From: Aselliscus stoliczkanus
Lineage: Eukaryota; Chordata; Mammalia; Chiroptera; Hipposideridae
DNA length: 64,000 nt
Reading direction: 5' to 3'
Assembly (NCBI GenBank): GCA_033961575.1
Contig: CM066734.1
Coordinates: forward strand, 79,360,001 to 79,424,000
Positions 47,660 to 58,680 of this stretch are shown here, piece after piece; within the stretch, counting starts at the first letter, position 1; the number at the start of each line of letters is the position of its first letter. The translations under genes and the position numbers were made by a program. The notes under the pieces were generated by a model. It saw nothing but the letters and a program-made list of their open reading frames with translations. It ran no database searches and had not been told where the DNA came from.

Positions 47660-48954
47660 GCCTAGACCATTATTACTTCAGCATAAAATTATCTTAATCT
47701 AATCTTTCAAAATGTAGTATTAAGAATATTTGGGACTTCATCTCTGAATCTCGGCATTTGGGAGATTTTTGTGGAGGTAATTGTTTCGATTTTGAGAAAT
47801 CTCTGAATCTTTGTGTTAGGGTGAATATGTGTCATTGCTGCTGCTAATGAGTATAAAATTAAGAAGGTGCTGCATTAAAGGAATATGGGCAATGCTGGTA
47901 ATGATTGTAAAATAAATTAGATAATGTTTCGAGAGAACAAAAGGAAAAAATTAAAGCTTCTGACTTCAATGTGAACTTTCATAATATAGGCTCTTTCTTC
48001 ATAGTTTTGATGCTCAGCATAAACATCACCTGACAGCTTTATGAAATTAGGTATTATAGTGACACTATATACATATACTATATATGTGAGGGAGGATTAT
48101 GTTCAATTCAAAAAATGTTCATTTTGAGCTTGGTTTACTTAAAGCTTGCTAGCAACATCAAAGGATGTCAGGATAACAAATAGCCACTACTATGCCCTCC
48201 AAAAAGAAAGATATAGCACAAGGGAATTCCAATGGAGCAAATGAGACCAGTTGCTCTACAAAGGTAACACTCTCCTTAGAAGACTAAAATATGACAGTGC
48301 TTTTTACCTTTAATCTTCCCATGTCTCCCACAGGAAAAGAAATAGAAGAACTGCATGAACAGCTTACACTCTTATCATCTGGTTCATCTTGCTCTTTGTT
48401 CCTTTCTTATCTTGCATTCTGTTTCTATTAGCTGGTATCTTCCTTGTTATTGGGATTAAGGTCCCACTGTTTGTTTTTTTTGTTTTTTCTTTTTGAGGTT
48501 TGAGATGAGTTATTCATCCTTAAATTCTAGTCTGCATAATTGTTCACCCTGTTCTGCAGAAATAATATCCTCTAGAGTGTTGTCTACTGTTTGGCTGCTT
48601 CAGCTCAGACATTTGACTGTTAAGATTTCTGTGTATATTTTGTTACTTACCTCTCCTGATTGCCTGCCTTAGCCTGATGAAATTGTTTTTATTCCTGAGT
48701 ATCTGCCATCTCTGCTGTCAATTACCTGGTTCTACAGGAAATAATCTTAGTATATTATGTTTGCTTATTTTCTCTACAGAATGTAACTTTTCATGTTAAA
48801 GGACTACCTTTTACCAGATATTCATATGTTATATTTACCATTGCTGCAGAAGATAGAATATTTGTTAGTAGAAATGAAGAATTCTAGCTTCACACTTCCT
48901 GCCTTTTCTCCCTATAGCATCTTCTTCCGAATTTAGTTATTATATTTGTCAGAG
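47660..48954. other. unassigned DNA
   Basis: About 1.3 kb, no gene or nameable repeat seen. Confidence 0.55.
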
Positions 48955-49545
48955 TTTTCCATAGGAACAGACTAATAGGAGATTAGTCTATCTATCTATC
49001 TATCTATCTAATCTATCATCTATCTACCTTTCTATCATCTATCTATTTACCTACCTATCATCTATTATAGGAATTGGCTCAATAGATTATGGAGGTGGAG
49101 AAGTCCTAGCATCTGCCATCTGCAAGCTGGAGAACCCAAAAAGCAGATGGTATAGTAATTCATTCCAAGTCCAAAGACTTGAGAACCAGAGAAGCTGCTG
49201 GTGTAAGTCTGAGTTCAAAGGTCTGACTGGAGCCTGGGGCACATGGCATAAGTCTTAGTATGAGCTTAATGGCCCAAGAACCAGGAATGATGATGTCTGA
49301 AGGCAGGAGAAGATGGATATCTCAGCTCAAGCAGAGAGAGACTTTGTCCTTCCTCTGCCTTTTTATTCTGTTCAGACAGTGATTAGATGATGCCCACCTG
49401 TATTGGTAAGGGAACTCTTTACTCAGTCTACTGATTTAAATGCTAATCTCTCCCAGAGACTCCCTCATACACATACCCAGAAATAATGTTTCCTAGCTAT
49501 TCAGGTATTTCAAATTGGCACATAAAATTATCCTTCACAATCATA
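48955..49545 (+). mobile_element. second type of old dispersed repeat, with an internal TCTA microsatellite
   Basis: Ordered words CCATAGGAACAGACTAATAG, GGAATTGGCTCAATAGATTA, GATTATGGAGGTGGAGAAGT, GAAGGCAGGAGAAGATGG, GCCTTTTTATTCTGTTCAG, TGATTAGATGATGCCCACC and ATTGGCACATAAAATTA form a coherent repeat known to recur in mammalian genomes. I do not name the family with confidence. A (TCTA)n run sits at 48986-49066. Confidence 0.6.
48986..49066. repeat. (TCTA)n microsatellite
   Basis: TCTA repeats with several interruptions (ATC, CCTT), inside the old repeat. Confidence 0.95.
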
Positions 49546-50198
49546 CCTGTTAGACTTATTCTTGACTTTTTAAAATCATAGAGTTAATAAAACCTGTGCA
49601 AGAAGCTATATGGTAGAAATTGAAGCTCATTGTGAGATACTCACAGACCTCATTTCTTCTTGAGCTAGTATTATATTTCTTTTCTTCCCTTTTTTTCAAA
49701 ACTTCTGAAATTAATTGTCATTATTTGTGCTCTGTATCCAAGATTTTCCTCCCTATTGTGTCTTGAACCCATTCCATTGGAGTTTAAAACCCATCACTCC
49801 TCTGAAACTTTTCCTAGTTCTTATTACTCACCAATAATTATCACCTTCCTAGATTAATGGCCAATTTTCAGATCTTATTTTATTTCACCTGTTGGCAGTA
49901 TTTGATATAGTCAATCACTACTTCTTCCTTGACACATTTTTCTTCATTTGACTTTTAGGATACAGTATACTCTTGGTTTCTTAATACCTCAATGGCTGCT
50001 ACTTCTCTGTGTTTTTGGATGATTCTTTCTGTTTTCCCCAACCTCAAACATTGGGATTGTCTATTCTCATTTGCTCAATTATAAACTATCTGTAGGCTAA
50101 CTACTGCAATATTGATATCTCTATTTCTCCTGCATTCAGAGTCCCATATGACTGTGTAATAGATATTTCAAACTTAATGCACAAAAACAAGATTGAGA

Positions 50199-50419
50199 TT
50201 TTTTTGTTTATTTGTTTGTTTGTTTGTGTTTTAAAGATTTTATTGGGGAATTGGGGGAAGAGAACAATGTTAGGGAATTGGGAAAGAGGAACAGCCAAAT
50301 TGTTGTCCTTCAATCTTAGTTGTAGAGGGTGCAGCAAGCTCAGCTCCAAGTCCAGTCACCATCTAGCTGCCCATCAGCAGCTCACAGCCGCTCAGCTCAA
50401 GGTGCCATGTTCAAGGATT
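50199..50419 (-). mobile_element. SINE with A-long-type tail but a different body, 5'-truncated
   Basis: The low end has TTTG repeats and AAAGATTTTATTGGGG, identical in type to the A-long tail. The inner part (GGGTGCAGCAAGCTCAGCTC, then CACCATCTAGCTGCCC) differs from A-long, and the tRNA-like head is missing. It looks like a variant or chimeric SINE sharing the 3' module. Confidence 0.75.
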
Positions 50420-50662
50420 GCGTTCTTGATCATTGCTTTATAATCCTCCTGTTTTCAGTCTTCTTCATCTCAGTTAATTGCGAATTTGTATTCAAAATTA
50501 CCAAACCAAAAGAATTTGGAGGCATTCTTGCTTCTTTTCTTTTTCTCTCATACCACATCTAATACTTCAGTAAATCCTGTTAGATATAGCTCATTATATC
50601 TATTGCTATTACCCCAGGCTAGGTTACAATCTTCTCTTGTCTGGATTATCCAATATCCTCTT

Positions 50663-50817
50663 TATTTATTTTATTTTATTTTTAGCTGAGCCATCCTGCA
50701 CCTGTTGGCAGCTCAATGGCAGCTCAGCTTGGGCTGGGTGTCAAACTACTGTTGCTTAGAGCTCAGCTCGCACTCTTGAGTGAGCTCTTAACCAACTGAG
50801 CCACTCAGCCGGCCCCA
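50663..50817 (-). mobile_element. SINE type B in L2
   Basis: A reverse-orientation SINE with a TTTA-rich tail, TAGCTGAGCCATCCTGCAC and head-end CCACTCAGCCGGCCCC. Perfect 11-bp target duplication AATATCCTCTT at 50652-50662 and 50818-50828. Confidence 0.94.
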
Positions 50818-50896
50818 AATATCCTCTTAACTGATCTTACCAGTTCAGCTCTTGTCCTTCAGTCTATTTGTAAGGGACCATCTAAAAGTAAAATCA

Positions 50897-51028
50897 GGGC
50901 CAGTTGAGTGGCTCAGTTGGTTAAGAGCTCGCTCAAGAGTGTGAGCTGAGCTCTGAGCAACAGCAGTTCGATGCTCAGCCCAAGCTGAACTGCCGCTGAG
51001 CTGCCAACAGGTGACAGGATGGCTCAGC

Positions 51029-51067
<39 letters not shown>

Positions 51068-51068
51068 A
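50897..51068 (+). mobile_element. SINE type B, first of a tandem pair
   Basis: Sense orientation: A box TGGCTCAGTTGG, B box AGTTCGATGC (one change from GGTTCGATGC), body GAGCTGCCAACAGGTGACAG and an (AAAT)n tail at 51029-51068. The 9-bp word GTAAAATCA at 50888-50896 is repeated at 51399-51407, beyond the next SINE, so one target duplication encloses both. Confidence 0.93.
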
Positions 51069-51357
51069 GGCCAGCTGGGTGGCTCAGTTGGTTAAGAGCT
51101 CGCTCAAGAGTGCGAGCTGAGGGCTGGCCGACTGGCGCGGTGGTTAAGCGCTGCCTTGGGAAGCCAGCGGCCCCGGTTCGGTCCCACATAAGAGGGCCAG
51201 TGACACTGCCCTCAAAAAAAAAAAAAAAAAAAAAAGAGTGCGAGCTGAGCTCTGAGCAACGGCGGTTCGATGCCAGCCCGAGCTGAGTTGCCGTTGGGCT
51301 GCCAACAGGTGGCAGGATGGCTCAGCTAAAAAAATAATAATAATAATTAAAAATACA

Positions 51358-51396
<39 letters not shown>

Positions 51397-51398
51397 AT
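51069..51398 (+). mobile_element. SINE type B, second of the pair, split by a SINE type A
   Basis: Head at 51069-51120, interrupted, then the body from 51236 (GAGTGCGAGCTGAGCTCTG) with B box GGTTCGATGCC, ending in an (AAAT)n tail at 51352-51398. It begins in the tail of the preceding SINE. The outer duplication GTAAAATCA closes at 51399-51407. Confidence 0.93.
51121..51235 (+). mobile_element. SINE type A (short form) nested in SINE type B
   Basis: Sense orientation: GGGCTGGCCGACTGGCGC, A-box GGTTAAGCGC region, B box GGTTCGGTCCC, GGGCCAGTGACACTGCCC, then a clean poly-A of about 22. The host sequence GAGTGCGAGCTGA is duplicated at 51108-51120 and 51236-51248, a perfect target duplication. The youngest insertion of the nest. 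Confidence 0.96.
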
Positions 51399-51491
51399 GT
51401 AAAATCATATTCTTCCTGATAAAAAGTAAGTCATATATTTGCTATTCCTTTCTTTAAAACCTTTCAATAGCTTTTTATTGCATTAAGAGTA

Positions 51492-51906
51492 TGGACAAAA
51501 AAAGGGGTTCTATGTTAAGTAACCTCCCAGTGTGATCTGATCATAAATTCCTAACTGGTCAGTCATGCCTCAAGCATATAACTTCTTTAGTGAAAGCTTT
51601 TTAAGTCAGCATTGTCCATTGTTTCTCTGCATCTAGGTTAACATACCTTAAATATAATCCTTAACCATCTTCAGGAAAACACATAATCTTGTTAACTATC
51701 CTATAATCCAATCCCTAGCTTGCCCTTTGCCACCTCCATGTAACCTTTCTTACATCCCCTCCTTACTTTCAAATGCATAAAAGAAGCAACATTACTGTTA
51801 TTCTCTGGAGCATTTTAGATCTTGCTCCCCAGCATATGTTATTAGTTTGACTCAAATAAACTCTTATGAAAATTCTCTACAGGTTTGGATGTTTCTTATG
51901 TCAACT
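51492..51906 (+). mobile_element. LTR-like insertion in L2 (candidate solo LTR)
   Basis: About 415 bp that interrupts the L2 text. The last third has a promoter-to-polyA look: GCATAAAAGAAGC (TATA-like), TCTGGAGCATTTTAGATC and GACTCAAATAAACTCTT (polyadenylation signal), as in class I ERV LTRs. AGAGTA occurs on both sides (51486-51491 and 51907-51912). The ends are not clean TG...CA, so the limits are tentative. Confidence 0.45.
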
Positions 51907-52138
51907 AGAGTAAAAGCCAAAACCCTACTAATGGTTTACAAGGCCTTATGGGACCTGGGTCCTGCTCACTGACTTACCTCATCCCCTTACTAATTCTGTT
52001 CCAGCTACACTGACTTCTGGCTGTTCTTTCAAACCATTGAGACTCTCCCTCAACAGGACCTTGCCATTTGCTCTTTCTTCTTACTGGAATTCCCTGGTGC
52101 ATCCCACAAATACATTACATTCCCTTTTCATGTTGTAG

Positions 52139-52693
52139 ATAGGTCCTTGAAAATTGTAACTTTAAGTAAAATGACACATAACAAAACCGGTTTTACTGCA
52201 GGCTAGCTGATATGAACAAGAGTTAAGTTCCTATAGACTATTTCTTGTCACAAAAACATTACTAATATTCTAAATACAGACCAAAAAACTTCAAATATTA
52301 AGAATTGAAATAAATGTGAGCTATATACATACACATTTAAGAAAAATTATTGAAAACAAGATCATTCTTTTCCAACCCACTTATTCTGGTCAAGGTTGTG
52401 GTGGCCAGAGCCTATCCCGGCAGCTCAATGCTCAAGGCAGGAACCAACCATGTACAGGGTGCACACACACCAGCACTCACTCAGACTGGGGCATTTCAAA
52501 CACAAATTCACTGAACATTCACATCTTTGGGATGTGGGAGGAAGCCAGCATACCCGGGGGAAAACTCAGATGTAGGGCGTATGTGCAAACCAAACTCCAC
52601 ATAGACAGCAGCCCCAGTCAGGAATTGATTTTTTTTCTTCTTATCAATGTTATAACAAAACAACACTGAATGAACCATGTTATTCAAAGACAT
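52139..52693. mobile_element. old DNA-transposon-like repeat (candidate)
   Basis: Contains the widely recurring vertebrate-repeat words GGTTGTGGTGGCCAGAGCC, TATCCCGGCAGCTC, CACATCTTTGGGATGTGGG and AACTCCACATAGACAG. The ends look partly inverted: GGTCCTTGAAAATTGTAAC at the left and GTTATTCAAAGACATGC at the right. No transposase is visible and the plus-strand frame 52316-52669 is not a recognised protein. Confidence 0.45.
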
Positions 52694-53450
52694 GCTGTAT
52701 CAACAAGGCTATTGGTTCTGAAAAAAATAATGAAAATGGAGCCACTTTAAAATGGAGCCAGAGCTGCCATCCTGAAGGAACTGCCTAAGACACCTTATGC
52801 CTCAAATCTTTGGAATGTTAAAACAGGGCAAAATAACCTTTGTTGGGCCTTAAGCAACACTGTGTCCCAAAGAACTGTTTGCTAGAATAATAAGAAAGCA
52901 AATATTATGACTACCAGGCTGAAACTCAAAAACATTAATATTAGCATCACTATGTTTGCTTATCTGAACAGTTCACAACTGGCCTTCATACCCAGAGGGC
53001 AAGGAGAGACTGAAGGGAGAAGCAGACCACTCCAGATTGCTAGTTGGTGAGTTTAATAAGCTAAGCAAGGGAACTTCCTTACAAGGCTTGTCCTGGGCAT
53101 CCCTCTGCAAGACAAGTAGTTTTCTCCCCTCACCTGCCAGAATCTTAAAAATTTATATGTATAGAGGTCTTAACTAGGTTCAGTCACATATTAAGTCCAG
53201 ATGGTCTCAATGACACCTTACTTTCTCAAGGCTGCATCCTTGCAAATGGCTCTTACTGTGGGAACAGTGAGTAGAGCATATTTCCAAGGATAGGGGAGGG
53301 GATGAGGAATTTTCAATTGCCCAGGACCAGGTCAACCAGCAGTCACATCTTTTTTATTACCTCTTCCAACAAAGGCTCTTTCCATCATGCTTGTTCTTTC
53401 TGAGCCTTTCTATCCAAGAAAAAAAATGAATAAAGTTTAGACTTAGTTAA
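52694..53450. other. probable decayed repeat, family not named
   Basis: A continuous, less AT-rich stretch (AAAATGGAGCCACTTTAAAA, GGGCCTTAAGCAACAC, GTCCTGGGCATCCCTCTGC, CAAATGGCTCTTACTGTGGG). It has the composition of an LTR or similar element rather than an exon. No open frame with a domain. Confidence 0.4.
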
Positions 53451-53585
53451 ATTTTAGAAAAGTCTCTTATTATTTTATAATGTATATTTTCTAACATGCT
53501 ACATATGTATAGTGTTAGTAAGCTACATGATTTTTCATCTCTCATTTCCTACTTTTTCTGTTTAGTATGATAAATAGAAGAGGTG

Positions 53586-53845
53586 GACTTGTGTAGTGGT
53601 GAAGAACGCAGCTGCTAAGGTAAGGATCCCTGAGTTTGACTCCTTGATCTTTGATACTTAATAGATGTGATACTTTGGGCTGGATATTTTTAACTCTCTG
53701 TACTTCAGTTTGCTCATCTGAAAAATGAAGAAAATAAAATACCTACCTCAAAAGATTATTGAAAGAAGTTAATGAGTTAAAACATATAAATAACTTAGAG
53801 CAAATGTCTGGCATTTAGTTGGGCAATACGTGTTGGTCTGTATCC
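53586..53845 (+). mobile_element. MIR SINE, near full length
   Basis: GTGGTGAAGAACGCAG, TGAGTTTGACTCCTTGATC, CTTCAGTTTGCTCATCTG, AAAATACCTACCTC and GTCTGGCATTTAGTTG in order, as in a sense-orientation MIR. Confidence 0.78.
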
Positions 53846-54863
53846 ACTGAGCATTTTGATTGATTGACGGAATCATATACATGTGTCAAATTTGGTTGAT
53901 AACTCAGATTGAGTTGATTTATATTTCAGTGACCCCAAGCTGATTTCTTAAATTCTGGGAGCCTTGTTTTACACATTCAAAAGTGAAAGTAGTGTTGCCC
54001 TCTCTGCTTACTTATGAAAGTGGTTATGAGCAACAACTTTATGAGAAAAGTTTAAATTCCTATTATTACACCTTGCTATTAATGAAACCAATCATTAATT
54101 TTACTTTCATAGACATGTATTTTCTTTTATAAGCATAAAGATGACTATGGTGAAGCCCTGATAAATTATTTTTAGTAACTTTTATCAAATTAGTCACTTT
54201 TATTAAATGCAGTATTGAGTGTGCAAAGCTTTGTTGAGTGTGATATGGATGTAAAGACATGGCAGTCTCTGGCCTCAAGGAATCTACAATCTAATTGGGT
54301 TGGTGAGACATAAATACAGTGAAGGAATAAGTACAAATGAGTACAAATGATAAGTACTAATTTGGATGTACCTTTAAGCATTTCCAGGAAATAAATATAT
54401 TTTATTCATTGGATATTAAACATAATGACTGGCAAAATTTATCCTTTAATATTTAAAATGATGAATAAATGAAAAAAAATAATTGAATAGATTTGGAAAC
54501 TATAAATATTGAAGGCAATCCTAGGAGGAGAGATCACTTCTCTTTGATTTTCAGGAGAGCTTTATTTTAGACATTTAATTTTATCTCTACTAGGATTAAA
54601 TTAGTTGAAAACAAATTAAAAGAAGGGAGAAAATTGTGAACCAAAGAAATGGTGTATTAGAAAATAGTTCATTTAAGAAGCAGATAAATAAAGAAGCAGT
54701 GATTAAGTTAAAAAAGAGTAATGATGTCAGAAAAGTGTGATTTTATCCTTGTTTTATAAATCAGGTCAATTTGAACAAGTGGTTTGACCTGTGAGCTCAA
54801 TATATGAAGTTGGTAAGTAATGGCTGACGATCCCTAGTTCATACACCTAATGTGAAGAGTAAG
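53846..54863. other. unassigned AT-rich DNA
   Basis: No gene or nameable repeat over about 1 kb. Confidence 0.55.
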
Positions 54864-54865
54864 TA

Positions 54866-56157
54866 TTGAGTTGTCGGAAAAGTCATGATGCATGTTTGCA
54901 ACAGATAACACTAGTTCATTTTTTGGAAGTATTAGAGTCATTTGCATCTATGTTTTGGCTATGTCATTTGACAGCTGACAGTTCTAGCTTCATTCTAAAA
55001 AAAAAATTGAGCGATTTGGTTGAGTTTTGGAGATTTTACAACAAGTTGAAGATGGAAGACCAAACTGTGCATTTTTGCCATATTCTACTGTTTTAATTCC
55101 ATGAAGGGAAGAATGCACATAAAGCTTGTAAAAAAAATTGCATAAAGTTTACAGTGACAATGCTCTACAAGAACGTCAGTGGCAACGATGGTTCCGAAAT
55201 TCTGTGCTGGTGATTTTGATCTCAACGTTGCTCCTCGGTCAGGGAGGCCCACCAAGATTGATGACCACAAAATGAAGAAGGCATTGATCAAGTTCAACCC
55301 ACGAAGAATGACACAAAAGATTGCAGAAACATTGAACATCCATCATTTAAGCATTCATGACCACCTGAAGAAGCTGGGATACCTAAGCAAGCTCAATATT
55401 TGGGTTCCGCATGAACTCAAAGAAGTTCATTTGATGGGACATGTAAATATCTGCAATATGCTCATTAAACATGAGGAAAATGATCCTTTTTTGAAGCGAC
55501 TGATAACTGATGATAAGAAGTGGATTGTTTACAACAATGTGGTGCCCAAATGGTCTTGGTCCTGATGTGATGATTCACCTCAAACGACATGGAAAGCAGA
55601 CATTCATCACAGGAAGGTTATGCTCTCAGTGTGGTGGGATTTTAAAGGTGTCTTGTGTTTCGAGCTCCTACCAAGGAAATAAACAATCAATTTGAATGTG
55701 TACTGTTGACAATTGGACAGTTTGAATGAATCCATGATCCAGAAATTTCCAGAGCTTGTTAATTTTAAAAGAGTTGTGTTCTATCAAGACAACGCGAGAC
55801 CACACACAAGTTTGATCACCCATCAAAAATTATTGGAGCTTGGATGGGATGTGTTGCCACATCCACCATACTCACCTGACCTTGTGCCATCAGACTTCCA
55901 CTTGTGTCACTCCCTTCAGAACTCTTTGTATGGTATAATGTTCAATTCAGGTATGGCTGTAAATCAGCACCTTGTTCCATTTTTCACAAATAAATACAGG
56001 TCCTTCTATGAAGTAGGAGTTATGAAGCTCACTGAAAGATAGCAAAAGGTCATAAAAAAAAAGGGCAATATATCATTGATTAATCTTTGTTCTTTATATA
56101 AATAAATGACCTTTGAAAAATATAGACAAAATATGTCATGATTTTTCCAACAACCAA
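54866..56157 (+). mobile_element. full-length mariner transposon (family 1, Hsmar1-like)
   Basis: A 1292-bp element with TA at both flanks (54864-54865, 56158-56159). The left end TTGAGTTGTCGGAAAAGTC and the reverse complement of the right end TTGGTTGTTGGAAAAATC are inverted termini. Size and layout (about 185 bp before the start codon, a single transposase, a short 3' part) are those of a mariner close to the Hsmar1/cecropia group. It is the likely parent type of the palindromic MITEs at 10579, 28304 and 58600. Confidence 0.94.
55052..56042 (+). pseudogene. mariner transposase pseudogene
   Basis: Encodes the remains of a mariner transposase: an N-terminal double helix-turn-helix that binds the inverted termini and a DD34D catalytic domain that cuts and joins DNA. 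The start ATG is at 55052, followed by a stop at 55094-55096. Two frameshifts move the reading from the first frame to the one used from about 55179 onward (KFCAGDFDLN, then APRSGRPTKIDD). The helix-turn-helix linker region HDHLKKLGYLSKL and WVPHELKEVHL are clear. All three catalytic aspartates remain: in ITDDKKW (55512-55514), YQDNARPHT (55788-55790) and VPSDFHL (55893-55895). The second and third are 34 residues apart. Further nonsense codons lie at 55563, 55680, 55707 and 56040 (Trp to stop), mostly of the CpG-decay kind. It cannot make enzyme. Confidence 0.93.
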
Positions 56158-56159
56158 TA

Positions 56160-58034
56160 AAATACTCCAAAAAGTGATCGTGAGCTGTGGCGCTCAAAAT
56201 GATTTTAATAATAGCAAAAAGTGAATTCCCCCTAAAAGTAAATATGTAGAATTATGACATAAAATGAGTGGATAGATTTGGACCAGATTTACTTAGTTTA
56301 AATTATGAATACTCTTGGAAATTGATTTTTTCCATATCTCATCATTCACTTTGGGAAATTATTTTTTTTAAATGAAAATATGACTGGACTATTTTTGTGA
56401 TTTGATGTTTAAGAATAATTAATCTAACTGAAGATTCTGGAAGAAATTGACTGAGGTAAAATATTTGAATAAAAAGACCAATTAAATAGTCCTTGCAGTA
56501 ACCCTGGTGTTATATGATGAATAGCTATGGTGCTATTAGGCATGATGAATTTGCGAATATAGAAAGGATAAAAGTATATATCTCAATACTGCTTTGTATA
56601 TGAGGGTTGAGGAAACTGAATATGATTAAGACAATGGTAATTTGGTTCATTATTGGATGACTTAGAAAGTAAACAGACTAGAGTGAAGATAATTTGAGAT
56701 CTGGGGAAAAAGTCAAGTGAGATAATTTAGTTGTTTTAGAAAATTTAACTTAGACAACAGAAAAACTTCAAAGGGAATAATAAGCAGTTCCTAAAGTAAG
56801 AGAAGGTCAGGATTAAGAGACAAATATCCCAGTAAAATACTGAGTGTGTTAGTCAAAACATAATTTTAGGCTGAAGTTCATCTAGAAGGAGCTATCCTCA
56901 TTTATCTGTGTTTTCCTCCTCATAACCCTTGTTACATTTCTCCTTATGAAATTACTCTTTTCCTTCTGATCATGTCATTGTCAGATCTGTTTTCTGTATT
57001 TCCCATGCTCTTCGCATTTTGTCATAGATCCTATGAATAAAACTGATAAGTGTTAATTACAGGAATTCAGAGTTGTTGGAGTAGTTCTGTTTTATCACCA
57101 CCAAGAGAAATAGCAACAAAGGATCAAAGACATCCAGGATACAACTGAATGAATCAAATCAATTAAGTATATCACAGAGTAAAATCAACAGCCCAAGGCT
57201 CTTTGACAATTAACACCACAAGCTATAAAATTATATTTCACACCATGATCAAACAAGGCATATTGTATAATCAATCAATCAAGCATCCCAATATGATTAC
57301 CAAAATACACATCATCATGTCCTAAGTACAAGGTTTATCCGGATTAAATTTGGCAATCTCAGATGATTTCTTGTCTTTTACTTTCCTTTCTTTTTTTTTT
57401 TTTTAAATTTACTCTCACATTTGTTTTTCAGGTTTACAATATAGATTTCAAATATGGAAAAACTTTTTTTGGTTCAAAAACAAAAGTAAATAACAATGAC
57501 AATAACAAAAAAAAAAAGTGAAACCCTTAAATTTCAAGTGCTTATATAATTGAAAACCATAGGTCATTTTTGGATTTGTGTTTATTGCTGCTGCTTTCTC
57601 ACAGTCACCTACAGAGTTAACTTCTGAAATATTCCTCATTGAAGTCTTGACATCATGAGGGCTTAACCTGCAGTTTTTACAGAGAATGGATGCTCTAAAT
57701 TCTTAATAGAACAAACAAGAAATTGAGTCTTTAGGCATAAGATAAAAATTCAGGTGTCTTTTTTTTTTTTTCTTGTTACTGAGAACTTAGTAATAATGAT
57801 GATAATTACAAAATAACAGTGACTTAAATACTCATTTGAGCTACAACTTATAAGAATAATACCTAGCAAAAATACTTTTTATAATGGTGTTTTAAAATTA
57901 TTCAAATCAAGGGTAATAAAACTTCTCAAAGTCATTTTATTAAACTTAATAAATTATATAGTTCATTCAATAAAAATAAGATCATTTACATCTAGCGCAT
58001 AAGATTTTGGAAAGAATGTGAACATTTCACTATC
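56160..58034. other. unassigned AT-rich DNA
   Basis: About 1.9 kb, no gene or nameable repeat. Short T-runs near 57390-57405 and 57758-57771. Confidence 0.55.
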
Positions 58035-58597
58035 ATAGTGCGGTTCCCCACAAAGCATGTCAGACAAAAAATAGAGTATAAGAAGCTTACTGGGAAGTGC
58101 TCTTAGGATCAACAGCTGAGGAAGAAGGAAAGAGAAGGAACCAGGAGCTGCTAGGGTTGTGAAGCAATCTCAGAATATTCAGTGAGGCTGAAGCTGGGTA
58201 GCCCTCCAGAGTTTTTCCTAATTCAGAAAAGGGGTTGTATCTTTTTATCCTGAGTCAAACAGTCATTGAACATGAGCTTTTCTGAAAAGGTGGAATGACT
58301 CTTACAATGTGGTTGGTTTCTGCCAAGACCATGGGAAAGGGAACTGACAGCTGAGTGCTATCTGCTGGCAGTGCTCATAGCAGCTATGTCTTCATCATGA
58401 AGGGGGACCTCAGGGAGGCATATCCCATCATTCACTAAAGCTCATCTCTTGACCATTGGGATAGACATGTGCATGGAAATTCTGGGAGCAGCTTCTCCTG
58501 GCAGATTTTGGGGGAACCTCTATCACTTGTGGAAATGGATAAAAGAATGTGGAATCAGCAATGGCTCTGCTGCTGCAACTGGTCTTGGGAGCACAAC
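58035..58597. other. unassigned stretch, possible LTR or other decayed element
   Basis: Less AT-rich than its left flank and directly next to the ERVL-type remains (apart from a MITE). It lies where a 3' LTR of the minus-strand provirus could be. I could not define TG...CA ends or a matching LTR at the other side, so this is only a possibility. Confidence 0.35.
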
Positions 58598-58599
58598 TA

Positions 58600-58680
58600 T
58601 TAGGTTGTTGGAAAAGTCATGACGTATTTTCTCTACGTTTTTCGTTGCAAAAATGCATCATGACTTTTCCAACAACCCAG
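58600..58680. mobile_element. 81-bp palindromic mariner MITE, copy 3 (opposite orientation)
   Basis: TTAGGTTGTTGGAAAAGTCA through CATGACTTTTCCAACAACCC, with TA at 58598-58599 and 58681-58682. The loop (GTTTTTCGTTGCAAAAATGC) is the reverse complement of the loop in copies 1 and 2, so it was inserted the other way round. Confidence 0.92.

Larger units (their letters stand above)
49790..52130 (+). mobile_element. L2 LINE hosting five SINEs and an LTR-like block
   Basis: L2 sense text can be followed across the insertions: CAGTATTTGATATAGTCAATC (the FDxVDH motif), ATTTCAAACTTAATGCAC before a SINE, CAGTTAATTGCGAATTTG and TACCCCAGGCTAGG after it, then CTTAACTGATCTTACCAG, ATTCCTTTCTTTAAAACC, and finally GTAAAAGCCAAAACCC, ACAAGGCCTTATGGGACCTGG and GCTCACTGACTTACCTCAT. 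The order matches the L2 ORF2 3' half and shows that the SINEs and the 51492-51906 block landed in one L2. Confidence 0.75.
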
